A DNA stretch of 64,000 bases from Allomyces arbusculus (lineage: Eukaryota; Blastocladiomycota; Blastocladiomycetes; Blastocladiales; Blastocladiaceae). The translations under genes and the position numbers were made by a program. The notes under the pieces were generated by a model. It was not told the origin of the DNA and did no database searches. It worked only from the letters and a program-made list of their open reading frames with translations. Of this stretch, positions 43,892-58,332 are shown piece by piece (positions within the stretch are counted from its first letter, which is position 1; the number at the start of each line of letters is the position of its first letter). Where the stretch lies: contig JADHYV010000012.1 of the NCBI GenBank assembly GCA_027604705.1, positions 427,859 to 491,858 on the forward strand. Reading direction: 5' to 3'.

Positions 43892-46627
43892 CTACGTCGA
43901 GGTCTTGTTGGGCGCGGCCTGCTGCGCGACTTGCTGCGCAATAGCCAAAAAGTGCTTGAGCTCGCCGGGCGTTGCGTGCTTGATCTAGTTGTTCGTCAAC
44001 GAACAAGGCGCGTCAGCAGTCGGTCCCGAAAACACAGCAGTGCGCTTCGATTCCACTTACCGTCACAGGCGACCCGCGTACAATCAGTGCCGGCGGATTC
44101 GCAATCGTGGCCGCAATCGTTTCGCCCGTCAACTCGACCAGCGATGCGCTACACATATTGCATTCGGCGGGTGAGCAAATGCCAATGGATCGGCGGCATA
44201 CTGAAGCAAAGCAATACGTACTGATCCTTGCAGTCAAACAAGACGCGCGTCAACTTGCCGACTTCCGCAAACGCCGCGTGCATGTCGGCGACCACAGTGC
44301 CCTCGGGGATCCCGCGTACAGTGAAAAAACCGTGCGGTGGGGGGCGCTTGGGAGCAGGAGTGGGGGGCGCTGCGGCCGCAGGTGCCGAAGCCGGTGCCGG
44401 TTTGGGCGCTTCGGTCATGACCACGTCGCGCTGCGTCGGTGCCGCGTCGGAAATCGCGCCGTCCTCGGTCGTGTCCATGGGGGACCCGTGACCGTTCTCG
44501 CCCGTGGTCGTCATCGATGCGGTGGCGCTGGTGTCAGTCGATGCGTGCGGCTGGTCGGACGCGTGCTTACCGTTGGTCGTGGCAGAAGTGGAGGTCGTGG
44601 TCGACGTAATCGTCGCTGATGGTGCTGCGGATGCCGTGTCGATGATGAACTCGGTGCGTACTTTATCGTCAAGGTTGTGCGGGTCGGTGAAGAACGACTG
44701 CGGATCGTTGATGCGGTGCACCTGGTTGGTCGGGGGAAATCGAGTCAGCGCGGTCTCGTAAAAGCATCGAAATATACAAATATACAAAAACACGAGTCAA
44801 GTACGCACCCGCAGTCGCGACCCGTAAAACTCTTGCCCATCGACGAGATGCGCACGCAGCGTATGGTCATTGGCCATGGAGACAAACGCATAGCAAATGC
44901 TATCGCTGCGCACGTACTTCCAGTCCAAGTAGAGCACGTGGCCGTGCGCCGAGAACAGCGACCGCAACTGCAGTACACGACTGCCCGTTGGCGGGATATT
45001 GGTGACGAGAAATACGGCAGGCGGCGCCTTGTTCGGCACAACATGTTTGTCCTGCTCGTCGAGCGGCTCCACGCGCAACATGCGCCCCGTGCGCACGACG
45101 CCATTCAAATTCACCATGCGCTGTGCCATGACCGACGTGCGGCCCATTTCCACAATCGCGCACCCGCCCGCCGAATGGTCTGAGGCTGCCTCCCAGTGGA
45201 AATCGTAGGCGGGCCCGCACTGCGAAAAAAAGTCGAGCAGGTGGTGCGTCAAGGACCGGTCGGCAGGCAAGTTGGTGATGCGGAATCGTGCAATCTTGTC
45301 TGGATTCACGGGTGCGCGGCGCGACCGCACGGGTGGGGGTGACCGCGACCGCGACCGTGAGTGCGACTCGTGCCAGTGCCCACCGCCGCGCACATGTGGA
45401 CCGCCGTACGACGACCGGTCATAGTCCGGCGGGCGCCGGTACGGTGGGGAACGTGACCGCGAACCGTGACTGCTCGGGTAGCCCCTCGGCGGGTACCCAC
45501 GGCCGGGGCCCATGCTCAGTCTGCCCGAGTAGTCGGGACTGCGACTGCGGCTGCGACTCCGGCTCCGACTGCGGCCGCGATGGCTCGGTCGACCGTAGTC
45601 TTCCTTGTAGGCCGGAAGAGGCGGAACTTCGACGGCGGATTCTGCGGCGCGGTCGAGCACGTTGACCTATGTCGTGAGCATGACGCGATTGCAGATGATG
45701 AGTCGAGGGACGATAGGATTGGTGAGAGATGAACGTGAACAAACGACGTACATAGTCCTTAGCCAAATCAATTGGCATTGTCGGGCGGAACAGCTTCAAG
45801 GTGCGCCCGTGGAACGGCCGCTGCCGCAATCCGCGCGCCAGCGTGGCCTCGATACCGTGCGTGTTGTGCACCTCGATCATGGCGTACGATTGCATCGTGT
45901 TGGGCCGTTTCGGCTCAAGATCCCACCGGTACTTGAGCAGCTGCCCGCCGATTTGGCGAATGTACTCGGAGAGTGTCGTGCGCAGCTCCGAGTATTCGGG
46001 CAGGCCCTTCAAGCAGTAGACTGGGTTCCCGTCCGGCGAGAGAGCGACAGGCGCGATAGATGTCGCCGATGCCGAGGCATTGGACATGGATGACGAGGCC
46101 GCGAGCCGAGCGAGCGAGGCCAATGGAGGAGCCGGGAACGTCGACACAACCGACGGCGTCGCCTTGGTCGTCGACGTCGTCGTGACTGCAGAACCCATCG
46201 CCGCCGGCTTGGGCGTGGCAGGGACCGACCGCGCAGAACTCGCAGCGACGTAAGTCGGGGCCGCGTGGTGTGGCACGCTCAGCACTTGGCTGATCCCGCC
46301 CGCGCTCGACACGGCCTCGTCAATGATCATAGGCATCGTCATAGCGGCACGCACGACTGCACGACCCGCCGAGGACAGCTGCACATGGGCATTGGCCGCG
46401 AGAATTTCGAGAAGCGGGTGGTGCGTGATGCCGTCGCGCGAGTAAGTCGGTGACACGAGCTCGAACCGGCGCGTGCCGCCCACCGCCGCCGCGTCGTGCA
46501 GCGCACGAATCTCAAACCGGATCGTGTACTGCGGTACCGAGACACGCACGGGCTGCAGTCAGCGTTGGATATGCTGAGCGGGCAGAGGATGAGCCAGCGG
46601 ACGTACATCGACGGGATCGGTCGCCAT
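43892..46627 (-). CDS. Multi-RRM, RS-rich RNA-binding protein (PTB/hnRNP-L-like)
   Basis: Six exons: 46627-46607, 46552-45752, 45666-44809, 44721-44222, 44148-44061, 43984-43892 (786 codons). The first exon has just 7 codons (MATDPVD) and splices at GTACGT. Four RRM-like folds can be read: PVYCLKGLPEYSELRTTLSE (degenerate), RFRITNLPADRSLTHHLLDF, VFLVTNIPPTGSRVLQLRSL, and GFFTVRGIPEGTVVADMHA. Between the first two sits an Arg/Ser-rich segment (SRSRSRSRSRSPDYS). The RRM set without aromatic RNP1 motifs resembles the PTB/hnRNP-L class of splicing regulators, but RNA targets cannot be inferred. Probably nuclear. Confidence 0.82.
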
Positions 46628-47361
46628 GGCGCCGATGTCGCAGCTGGTTCGTTTGCTCGCACTGGGTCAGGATGGACGATGAGTAGTGCGACGGGACGGC
46701 GCAAACGCCGACTTGTAGCGAGATGCCGATAGCGCCGGACAGGGACGGGATCGAGGTCGACGGCACAAGCGAATTTGCTTGCCCTGAATTGCTGAGCCCT
46801 TCGTGATCCTGGTCCAGTGCTGTTCACGCCCCGGTCCAAATTCGGTTCGTCGGCGTGCCGGCAGCCAAGTGCGTCGAGCTGTGGACGGGGAGGAGGATCG
46901 ACCAACGAGAGAATGGATGCTCGAAGTGCTGGGGCCGCTGTCGAGGTGGTTGGTTTGTGGTCGTGGAGGAGAGCAGCAGGCACAAATGGCCCATGCATAA
47001 GTTAGCAGCCGCTTGGGCGCGCTCCACGCGTGACTTGCGCGTGGCAGAACAGACCCATCCAAAATTTCGATTTCCGAAGCATCCAGCGTCAATCCGACAT
47101 CCACGGCATCGTCGGCACCCATCTGTGCGCGCGCTGCATGGTCCTGGCGCGTGGTGGTCGATCATCAAGCTGTCGCCCAGCAGGTTCGGTTTGCAGCGAA
47201 CCGGCCAACCATCTGTCGGCCGGTGCATCCAAGAAGACAAAGCCGATACATTTTGCTGCTGTATATTTGATATCATCGGCTCGGTCACGTCCATTCGCGT
47301 GCACGTCTTGCAGCAAGGCGCGAGCTCCTGCGTTGGTCCATGGTGCGCAAGAGCGTTCGGC
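46628..47361. other. Intergenic region
   Basis: About 730 bases between the RRM gene start and the DPM1 stop. A minus-strand frame at about 47122 (MGADDAVDVGLTLDASEIEI) has some coding appearance but no domain or splice partner. It probably holds the RRM-gene promoter. Confidence 0.4.
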
Positions 47362-48846
<1,485 letters not shown>

Positions 48847-51800
48847 TCAGGTCCTCAATCCGACGCGCTCGCGGCCGCGGCCCACGATCTGCGGTTGGTA
48901 AACGGCGACATGGTCGCGCGGGTTAACGATCCGCTGATTGATCAAACATTGGATTGCCCATTCAACCGTCACGCAAATCGCGCCCCGCCGCGCCGGTGAT
49001 GACGCGGCAGCGGCGGGACCGTGCTCGACCTTCCTGCGTGAGCCACGGCGGCCTCGTCGGCGCGCCTCGGTCACTGGGTCCGTGCCCGAGGTCGCCGCGT
49101 CGGGGTCGAAATTGTTTGAGACTAGCCAGTAGGTGGCCGCTGCTGCGGAATCGACGAGCATCGCACCGGCTCTAGCAATCGCACGAAGAGGGTGGCGGGT
49201 CAGTCAATCAGCCAATGCCGTCACCTCCATCTTCGGATTCATGACGATCAAACGTACGCTCGGAGAATGCGCGTCCACTCGTCAAGGTACTCGAACCCAT
49301 CGGCAATCGCCACGGTCACGCCTTGCATGCACACGGCACGCGTCACGGCTGACAGCGGCGCCTGTAAATCGATTGAGTACCCGTTTGGGAGCCGGTACAA
49401 GTCCATGTCGACACGCTTTTTCTGGCGAAGAGCCGTGAAGAACGCGGTCAGTCATCGATGATCTCGTCAATGGGGTAGCAAAATGACGAACCAGCGCATC
49501 GCACACCATGATCCACTGACAGGACACGCACGGCATGCCGCGCGCGAGCGCAAACAGGTACTTGGGCGTGCGCTTCGGTACTGTGGCCAGGCAGATAAAT
49601 GGCGCACGGACGACCTCAGCGTCGTCGAGGTCGTCAACGACGCGACCTGGAATGAATGGGCACCGGCATGCCCGCGATCAGGCGCATGAAGTCGAAAAAT
49701 AGTCTTAGCAAGTACGTACCACCGTGTTTTTCTACGAGCTCAATCACGCGATCCCGACCAAACTTGGCGGGTGCAGGTTCTACACCAGCACAACGTTCAG
49801 TGGTCAGTCACCAAATCAATTCTCACCAACGGCCCACCCAAAAAGAGAGAAATGAACGCACCAAAGCGCTCTGGTAATCCGACCATTGCCCATCCGTCGT
49901 CGGCGCCGCTCATTGTAATCACAAACACAAGGCCCGTCAGGATCGGCACGTCGCGGCAAGGCGGCGGTTTGGCCAACTCGCTAGCAAAATTCACGGCTCT
50001 GCACTTGGCGGCGAATGCGTTGCTCTTCTTAGAAATCGAGCCCAGCACGGGGCTGCGTCCCGGCAGAGCCGGAATGGTCACTTCCACCACGGGGATCCGG
50101 TTCGAGATAGGTCCGGGTCGACACGGACCCAGTCCCGCAAGTTTCTTGTGCCGCACATTCGAACGGATCGGCGTCGACATGGGCGCGATCATGGCACCGT
50201 CGTGTTTCTTGACTGTCGGCGTCGTCGCCGGCCGTGGCGGCGACGGCGGTGCGGGCTGGTCCTCCATTTCCTCGTTCTTGCGCGACCCTTCCACCTCTTC
50301 CCGTTCTTCGTCCACCGGCACCCGTTTTTCATCCACTGACACTGCATCCACATCCGGCGCGGGCCGCCGCTCATCAACCTGCCGCATCTGCTCCTCGCTC
50401 ACGAGCACTGCCTCGAACGGCACGTACTTGCGCACGCGCTTGCGGCTGCGGTGAAACTCGACGTGGTATTCGTCGTCGGTGTCGTCAGCAGACTCGACAA
50501 CCGTGACCGCCAGCGCGCGCGATATCGCGGCCGACTCGCGCGCACACGCGTGGTCGCCGTGTGCCGGCGCATGGTACGGCCGGAGGTCGGATGCGGGCAG
50601 AAACACGGCGGTGCCGCCGTCAACGAGCCGCACCTTGAAGGTGTTGGTGCGCGACACAAGTTGTCGCACCTTTGCGGCGTGGAAGTAGTTGGATTTCGGC
50701 CACTTGGCCCATATGAGTTGGTCGATCGCGTAGGTCGCCGGAATCGCGGGCGGGTGAGAGGCTAGTGCACGCTTGAGTGCACCGGGAGCAGGTTGCTCTG
50801 CATTTGGCGCTGGTGATGCCGCTGCTCGTCGAGCGCGCGTCGACCGAAGCGATCGTCCTGGGCCGGCGGCCACAGGCGTGTCTGATGTAGGAGGTCTGTG
50901 GGCAGCGGTTGGCGCAACGGGTGGAGCAGGTGGTGGTGGAGGGTTGCGCAAACGACTCGAACGAGTCGCGCGTGGTGTTGGCGACTTCGGGGGAGCGGGT
51001 CGAAGTCGAGCAGGGGGAGCGAGTCGCGAAGGAGAAAAAGGAGCAGGGCACGCAGGAACGGGTTGCTCGAGGACCGGCACTGCCACCGCCGCATCGTCCT
51101 CAATCGCCGCCAGTGTAACGACAGCAGCGGCATCAGCAGGAACGCCCGTGTTTCCCGCAGTCCCGCCATCATCGCCCTCGGGCAGCGCATGAATAACATC
51201 CAAGGGGAGCGAGTTGCCCCCCACGCCATCCAGGGGCGGAGGTGTCGCCGGTGGTGGAGAGCGCGATCGGCGGCGCGGGGTTGAGCTAGTGGTTGCTGGT
51301 GCCATGGACGTCGGTGTGGCGAGATCGCTTCTCGACTCAGTCTGCACAGATGCAGGTGCTAGTGCGGGTGCGGGCGACGCGCGTGCACGCTTGGCGAGCT
51401 GTGTCAGAAAGAGACTGCCGGAATCACGACCGCGAAACCGCTTGGCTGGGCGCGCCGGCGGACATGGTGACTTTTCGACATGCTTGTCGGTAGGGGGCGA
51501 TGGGCGGGGAGTCGATGCGAGCCCGCTGAATCCAGCCGCCGGTTCCGGCGGGCGCGCGGGCATCGTGGGAGCCAGAAAATGCCGCTCGGTCCGGGTCGAG
51601 TCGAGGAGTAGCGATGGCGAATCCTCCCCCAACGCGGTGACTGTCGCATCTGGCGTCGCGTGTTGGTTGAGAAAACGAGCGTGAGCAGCACGAGAGGGCG
51701 TCGTGGCAGGCACAACGGTCGTCGGCGTGACGTGGTTGGCCAACAATGAGCTTGCGAGATCGAGACTTTCGTCGTTGTGGCGATGCAATACCGGTGCAGT

Positions 51801-52607
51801 GGCTACAGTCGGATTGAACGAAGGCCATGTGAGAGACATGACCGGAACACGACCAGAAATAATCAAATCAGTTGGCACTTCATTGAGGATATAGACAGAA
51901 CAAGAGTCGAATGGCCCACCTTGGCCGTCGTGACGTGCAGGAGAGGGTGAGGGATGTGGCAACAAGGGTGACAGCGACCACGCGAGACGCGGCGACTGTG
52001 CCTGTGAGTGCAGCACCTGCAACGAACTTGGTTGGCGAGCACCGTGCGCTGTGTCAGCTGCGGGTACTTTAGCGGGCAGATCGGCGGCCGGATCACTACG
52101 GGGGCTCGAAACCGCGTCGAGAAAGGAACGCTGCAACAGCGGTGATGGTGAGGACGACGCGGGCGTCACAGCCGAGCGCGAGAGGGACGGAACCGGCTCA
52201 GACGAGGGAATTGGTGTTGCACCAAGCGTCGGCGTCATCCCAATCGTGGGTGGTGGCTCCAAACATGCCGCACGACCGTAACGTTGCCCCCACATGAGCT
52301 CAGGAGAACGGTCCGAAGGCGAGGGGCGGGAAGCAAGCGGGTCGAGGACCGAGTCGTCGTCGCGGCTTGCGTCAGTGCCACTGCTCAACGGGATAAAAAC
52401 GCGCGGAGGGATCGCGGGACCTGCGGGTAAGGTATTTGGACCGTACTCGACTCCATCGTCGTCGTCGGGTCGGACTTCGTCGTCGGACGCAAGCTGAGCG
52501 ACGACATCGTTCCACAGGGGCAGGTTGCCGATCAGCTGCGACGACGTGAGCGAGGACCACGAGTGCGGGCTGGCGGGATGTGCAAGCGAGCTGGCAGCGA
52601 CCTCCAT
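48847..52607 (-). CDS. Rad9/Crb2/53BP1-type checkpoint adaptor (Tudor plus tandem BRCT)
   Basis: Five exons: 52607-49862, 49779-49720, 49646-49492, 49421-49258, 49171-48847 (1149 codons). The first ~700 residues are disordered, Pro/Ser-rich, with SQ/TP-like sites. A Tudor-like domain sits near residue 730 (YAIDQLIWAKWPKSNYFHAA, then VRLVDGGTAVFLPASDLRPY). The tandem BRCT region, spread over exons 1-5, shows LTGLVFVITMSG, then FGRDRVIELVEKHGG, then ICLATVPKRTPKYLFALARG and MPCVSCQWIMVCDAL, then the second BRCT ending CVTVEWAIQCLINQRIV. Such adaptors bind methylated histone H4 and phosphorylated partners at DNA breaks. An upstream ATG at 52784 is possible. Confidence 0.83.
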
Positions 52608-53252
52608 GAGCAGTGGTCGTGGGAGTTGGGGGCGGTCGGCAGCGCGAGCGGTGCGTCGATGGTGGCGGTCGGCAGAGCGTTCGGCTCTGGCGCGCGATGG
52701 TGCAGCTAGCGCAAAGCGCAGACGGGATGGTGGTGCAAGGGGATGGATATTGTGGTCGAGGTCGTTGCGTTCTCCACTGGTCATGGCATGGTCAACGGGT
52801 CTCGGCGTTGTTGAAGCGGTGCCGCTGCGGGTCGTGGCGGTGCGGAAACCGGGGTGCCGGTAGTGCTGGTCCTTGTCTACCTTGTCGTGCGAGCTGTTGT
52901 TGGCGTCGTCGTCGTCGTGGTTGTCGCAGCAGGCGGATGGTGGAGGCGACGACGGTGCACATCTCAAGTCGCGCGAGTGTCTCCCCGTGTCTCCCTGTAC
53001 GGCGTGACCGAATGATGGGTGTGACACGCATGCGTCGTCGCGGTTCTCACGAAAGTCCCACACAATCAAGCCGAAACAGCGCAAATCAACAGCGAAAGCT
53101 GCAAATCACCGCCAAATCGCGCCGTGGCTTGCCTCTGTGTGCCGTTGGCCCGCTTTCTCGGTTTTTGCGTGACAAACCCACAGAGCAAAACAAAACGCAG
53201 CGGCAGACATCATGATTTATCGCTCATTTCCCCCACTTCTCTCGTGTCGCAG
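52608..53252. other. Intergenic/promoter region
   Basis: About 640 bases upstream of the checkpoint gene; a possible in-frame N-terminal extension of that gene overlaps it. A further gene may begin near its right end. Confidence 0.35.
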
Positions 53253-53996
53253 CTCTCGGCCGTCGCTCCAAGTCCGTTCGCCAGCGCCCCCACCCCACCA
53301 TCGCACCAACGGCCCGCCACGCTCGAACTCGCTTTGGACCTCTCGCTGCACGTCTTGCCCGGCCACTCGCGCGCCATCTGCTCGTTGCTGGCACCGAATC
53401 TGCCGGCGCAAGTCCACTTGGTCTGCGCGGTATGATGATAATCCAGATATTTTGCCCGCTTATTTCCGACAAATTATCGCGCTCGGCCGACGCGCTGCTG
53501 CTCCTCTCACCCAACAGCTCGCGCGCACCGCTCCTGCTCGATGCAACGTGCCCTTCACGACGTGGGCAAATGAGCGATCGCGCGGCCGCTTGTGCGTGGT
53601 CGTGCCTGCGGGCGGCGCGGTCCGCTTTCGCCGTGGTCTCATACGTGTGAGACTCGGCATCGCCACTTCCACGTTGCCATCAGCCGGGCAGCCGGTGCAC
53701 CCATTGCCGTTGATCGACCACTCTGCTCTGCACGCGCGTTCAGCATGCTGGATGGTCTTTGAAGGAAGTGCCTCGTCCTGCCAATGATGTCCGTCTGCGT
53801 CAAGGACCAGGAGCGACCGGGAGGGATCCCGCGCGTGTTCGACGGTGCACTTGGGTGGATGCGGCTGCTCGCTGGTGAGCTCGACCGCAACCGTCGTGTC
53901 GGATGGGATTGTCGAAGCGCTGGCTGGGCGGAGCGCGCGAGAATCATCACGGATTTGCGGTGTGCCGATTGGATCTGGGCTTGGGGATATCGCTGA
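53253..53996 (+). CDS. Probable multi-exon gene of unknown function (structure uncertain)
   Basis: Plus-strand coding-like blocks: 53253-53429 (PATLELALDLSLHVLPGHSR, then ICSLLAPNLPAQVHLVCA), 53518 to about 53648 (NVPFTTWANERSRGRLCVVV, then GGAVRFRRGLIR), and a last block about 53784-53996 (VKDQERPGGIPRVFDGALGW). The first two connect in frame through GT-AG sites (GTATGA…CAACAG). I found no clean first exon, so the N-terminus is uncertain. I do not recognise the family. It sits divergently from the checkpoint gene. Confidence 0.35.
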
Positions 53997-54082
53997 CCGT
54001 GTCTTGCACCATCGCCAAACCCGTTTTGCTCATCACGTAGAATCACGACCGCGACGCCTCCGATCAACGCTTGGCTGCCACC

Positions 54083-56314
54083 ATGGACTCGTTCGACGCG
54101 ACCGCTGCCGTCGCTACCACCGTGCCCACCGATGCCGGACCCGCCGTCGACCACGCACCTGCAGACGTGAAAATGGAGGACGTTGTGCACATGGACCCGC
54201 AGGACGTGCCCGCGTCGGCAGCGCCCGCTGCCGGACCCGCCAACGCGCACGGCCTGATCAGCACGGACTCAACGGCGACGCCCTCGCCTGCAACTGAGCC
54301 GATTCACGTCCAAGTACCCGCGCACCAGCAGCATCAGCAGGCACACGTGTCGGACGCGGATGCTGACACGGCACCACCGGCCGCGATTGGTACGTGAGTG
54401 TGGACTTGACGATGCATTCGTGCGTTGCCGCGCATGCCGCCTGACGAATTCCTGTGTTTTTCAATTTGAATTGCAGACGGCAACGTGGAGGCGCATGCCC
54501 AGCCGATCCAGTCGGATTCCCAGCAGCACCAGGTGCAACAGGAGCAGGAGCAGCCGCATAACCAAGAGCAGCAATCGCAGTCGCAGCAACAGGAGCTTCC
54601 GGAGACACGGCCACAACAGGATTTGCAACCGCTCGCGCAGCCGGCCGTGCAGGAGCATGCGCACCAGACCCACGAATTTGCTCCACCTGGCCAACCGCAC
54701 CAAGACCACCATTCGCAACAACAGCATGAGCATGCCGTGGCTGCTGCCGCCGCTGCTGCCGCTGCCGCTGCTGCCGCGCAGATGCACCTGCACCCGGCGC
54801 TCTACGCGGCGCATTACGGCTCGGCACCGCACTTGCTCGCTGCTGCCGTGAACGGTCATTACGCGCACTTGGCCCCGCCGCATGCGGTCACGACGGCTCC
54901 GACCTCGACGGTGCCGACGCTCACCTCTCCTACGACCTCGGGCCCGACTCCGATGTCTACATCTGCAGCGGCGTCGGCTTCTGCGCCCGCTTCGGCCCCC
55001 GCTCCCGCTCCCGCTCCGGTCACGCCGAACCGTGTGAGCACGCCCGCGCCCGCGCCGACTAATAACCCAGCGCCACTGCTCGCGACGCCCTCGAATTCCA
55101 CGCCAGTGCCGATGCACTCTACGCCGACGGGCCTGGCATCGACGCAGCACTCGACCCCGCGGTCCACTGGCAAGTCGCGCACGCGCTTACCTCCGGAAAC
55201 CGTGCGCGCGTTCGAGGCCGTGTTCCAGACGGCACGTAACCCGCCGCACGCAGTCTTGGCCAACCTCGCAAGCGAGTACGACCTCGAGCTCATCAAGGTG
55301 CGCACGTGGTTCAACAACCGCAAGGCAAAGGAGAAGCGGTTGCTTGCCGCATCGGGCATGAACTCGGCGAGCGCGAGTCGCAGTTCATCGGCCGCCTTGG
55401 GCGACGCGTCCATGGCCGCGACGCTCGCGGCGAGTGCGTCAACGCCGACCACGTCGAGCACCGGCACGCGCGAGCACACGTTGCACACGATCACAGGCCA
55501 TAGTTTCTCGATTGACGACACGCCGGCAGCGCTCACCATGGACATGTTCTACGCAATGCGCGACCGCATCATTCAGCTCGAGGAGCACATCAAGTCGCTC
55601 TACACGTCGGGCGCTGTCACGACGCCGCCGACCGCGGCTGCGGTACACGCGGTTGCGCAGGCGCAGGCGCAGGCGCAGGCGCAAGCTCACGCACAAGCAG
55701 CGGCACAGGCGCCCTTGTCGGCACGCAACGCAGCCTTGGTCGGAACTGTGCAGAGCCCGATCAAGACCGAGTTTGCGGCGTCCTCGGCCACTGCAGCCGA
55801 TGCGACTGCGCCAGCCATGAAGCGGTCGGCCACGTCGCCTCCTGCCGATGCGCCACCGGCCAAGCGGCCCGCAGTTGCGGCATCTACGGTCGCACAGCAC
55901 TTGCAGATTTTGACGTCGGACCTCAAGTCGATGCTCGTCCGCGACCCACCCGTGTTTGCGTCGCCGGATGCGGCCCCGGCCGAGGTGGTGCTGGTCGGTG
56001 TCATGTCGGTCGACGAGTTTGTGGCGCTATTTGACGAAAAAGGTGGGTCCGTCTCAGCGGTACCCAAGTACCCGGGCGTCGCCATGGCCGTCGAGTCGCT
56101 CGTCTCTGTCGAGTTCACGACCACCGAGTCGCTCGTCAAGTTGCTCGGACACGACGTGGTGGGTCAGCTTGAGGCGGCGGTTGGCGGCGAGGCGGCTGAC
56201 ATGACCACGGTGCACCGGATGCCGTGCTTTATTCGGTCGCTCGCCGTCTTGTACGACAAGGGGACCAGCCAGTACTCGGCCACATTCACCGTGGCACTGT
56301 CGCGGACCTCGTGA
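54083..56314 (+). CDS. Homeodomain transcription factor with Gln/Ala-rich N-terminus
   Basis: Two exons, 54083-54389 and 54477-56314 (714 codons), start context gccaccATGg. The N-terminal ~300 residues are Gln-, Ala- and Pro-rich (QQEQEQPHNQEQQSQSQQQE, an Ala13 run, AQAQAQAQAQ later). A homeodomain spans about residues 335-392: TRLPPETVRAFEAVFQTARN, ending VRTWFNNRKAKEKRLL, where the recognition helix has the W-F-N-N-R signature. A coiled stretch (MFYAMRDRIIQLEEHIKSLY) and a conserved-looking C-terminal block (EVVLVGVMSVDEFVALFDEK, then HRMPCFIRSLAVLYDKG) follow. It likely binds DNA as a nuclear regulator; target genes are unknown. Confidence 0.85.
55656..55693 (+). repeat. In-frame GCAGGC-type hexamer repeat encoding (QA)n
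   Basis: Within the homeodomain gene a run of gcgcag/gcaggc hexamers encodes AQAQAQAQAQA and is a likely length-polymorphic microsatellite. It is in a disordered segment. Confidence 0.6.
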
Positions 56315-56961
56315 TGGGACGGAGCCAGCGGGCCCTGGCGGCGGTATTTATTTTGCAGCGACGAGCCTCACGGTTAATGCGTCCACCCACGTTGCTTGTC
56401 CTGTTATTCTTTTCGGCGGTTGTTTTGGACGCATTTTTATCGGTTCGCCGCCAGAGTACCTGCTGGATTTGAAAGAGCGCGCGCCATTTTGTCTGGTTTC
56501 CTTTTTTCTTCACCTCTCTCGTGCCGCCCGTTCTGAACTTGGTTTTGTTCGCTTTTATCAGCATCGGCTCGGGTTTCTTGTTCGATCTTTCTGATGGTTT
56601 CAATCGTATGTTATGGGTTACTCTTTCAACTGGTCACTAGATTGCCATCCTGTGAATCCGTTCCCTCCCACTCATTCGACGTTGCCGTTGGCGACAGCCG
56701 GCGCGGAGGATAGCTTGCAAGGGTCGCCAATGCTCTTCTACCTGGTGAGTTCTTTGTGCAACGCGGCGGTAGGGAAGAGCCGGCCGAGTTGAGTGCGTGC
56801 AACGTGAAACGCAACGTTGGCTGACGAGACGGGGAGCGACCAGACCATCCCCATCAGGCGTGGCTCGGGCATTGTCTTTCGAATGCGAGAGTGGTTCTCA
56901 AAATGGGTGGGGTGCACGCACGCACCCACGCGAGCCTCATGTATTCGATCCGACCAGCAAT
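56315..56961. other. Intergenic region between convergent genes
   Basis: About 650 bases; T-rich first half then GC-rich. No supported gene. Confidence 0.45.
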
Positions 56962-58332
56962 CTACTTACGCCCGGGCCCACGCATCTTGTAGAGCGCCTT
57001 TTCGACGGCGCGGGCCTCGCCCTTGCGCTTGTGCCGGTCCACGTCGTGCACGTTGCTCGACGGCCGCACCAGGTACCCGGCCGCGTTCGGGATGGGCACG
57101 CGCGCACGCTTGGCGGCGCGCTCTTCCGGCGTCAATTGGCTAGGGAAAGCGAGATGCCAGCGATCAAAAGCATGTTGGAGTGCAAGCCAAATCTCCACAC
57201 GTCCACGGAAACGTACCTCGCACTCAGCGATGTGATGTGCCGCTGGCTCGCGTCGAGGACGGGCTGCGAATGAATCTGCGACAAGTCGACGCGGTGCTCA
57301 TCGAGACGCACGTCGCGGTACGAGTCGGAAATGTTGAGAATGGGTCGGCTCCATTTGGCTAGGGGTCGCACACCTGGGTCAGAAGAACGCAATCGGGAGC
57401 GTGAGAGGCGAGAAAGTAAAAGTAAACGTACTGATGCACGACTGCGCAATCTTCTTGATGTCGTTGGTCTCGCGCGGCGCCCTCGTGTAGAACGTGACTA
57501 GCGGTCCAATCTTGACCTCACGCAAATTGTCCGTGTCGATGGGCAGTTTGGCGAGAGTGTTGAACATTTCGCGGCGAATATCGTAGAGCGGCAGCGAGCC
57601 GTCGGGCAACGGCTCGAGCCAGGCGCGGATGGCGTCGAGAATGTGGTGGTCGAGGTAGACTTCATACAGGTCGGTGCGCTGCAGCTCACGCACAACCTCG
57701 GGCAGCATGTTGAGCTTGTGTAGTGCCGTCTCCTTGCGGTCGTGCGCGTCCACGTCGCGTTGTGCCGCCACGAGCATGCGGTCGCGCAGGCGAATGGCGT
57801 GGTCCGAAGCGTCTTGCGCATCGACGTCCTTGCGGCGCTTGCGCGCGTTCGACATGGACTGCAAAGCGAGATCAAAGTCCTTGCGCACCTCGAGCACCTT
57901 GCCCATGGCCTCCTCGTCGAGATGGCTCGGGAGTGCGCCGCCGCGCACAGCTGTCGCCTTCTTCTTGGTCGATTTCTTCTTGGGTCCACCGCGGCGCCGG
58001 CGCGCGCTGCCGTCGCCCAGGTCCTCGCCGACATAGTCTTCCTCCTCCACCTCTTCCTCGTCATCATCGTGGGCACTGGAGGGCCGCCTCGCCGCAGGCG
58101 CGGCGAGCCGTGGTGGTGGAGCCGCGTCGGTCGAGCTGGCGGGCGGAAATGCGGGTTCGGGGGCAACATAGGCGAGGTCGGCCTCGTCGAGCTCGACTTC
58201 GGACAATTCCGAGTCCTCGTCGGCAAAGATGTCGTCGGCGCGTGCGGGCGTGGCCAAGCCCGAAGCGAGGGCCGGGGTGCGGGCGCCCGCGGGCAGCGCC
58301 GGCGCGGCGAGGAAGTCGTTGGGGTCGGCCAT
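56962..58332 (-). CDS. IWS1: IWS1/Spn1 transcription elongation factor
   Basis: Three exons: 58332-57432, 57358-57217, 57139-56962 (406 codons). The N-terminal half is acidic/disordered (DEDSELSEVELDEADLAYVA, DDDEEEVEEEDYVGEDL) with a basic patch RRRRGGPKKKSTKKK. The C-terminal half is the TFIIS N-terminal (LW) domain: EVVRELQRTDLYEVYLDHHI, DGSLPLYDIRREMFNTLAKLP, then IGPLVTFYTRAPRETNDIKKIA, then WSRPILN. The C-terminus is basic (TPEERAAKRARVPIP, then GYLVRPSSN). IWS1 binds Spt6 and RNA polymerase II during elongation. Confidence 0.93.

Noticed and set aside
50773-51684. Plus-strand frames opposite the checkpoint adaptor
   Set aside because: Gly/Ala/Arg-rich shadows of the Pro/Ser-rich disordered region; no motifs.
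55656-55693. gcaggc hexamer run as a CRISPR-like or satellite array
   Set aside because: It is a short in-frame microsatellite encoding a Gln-Ala tract inside the homeodomain gene.
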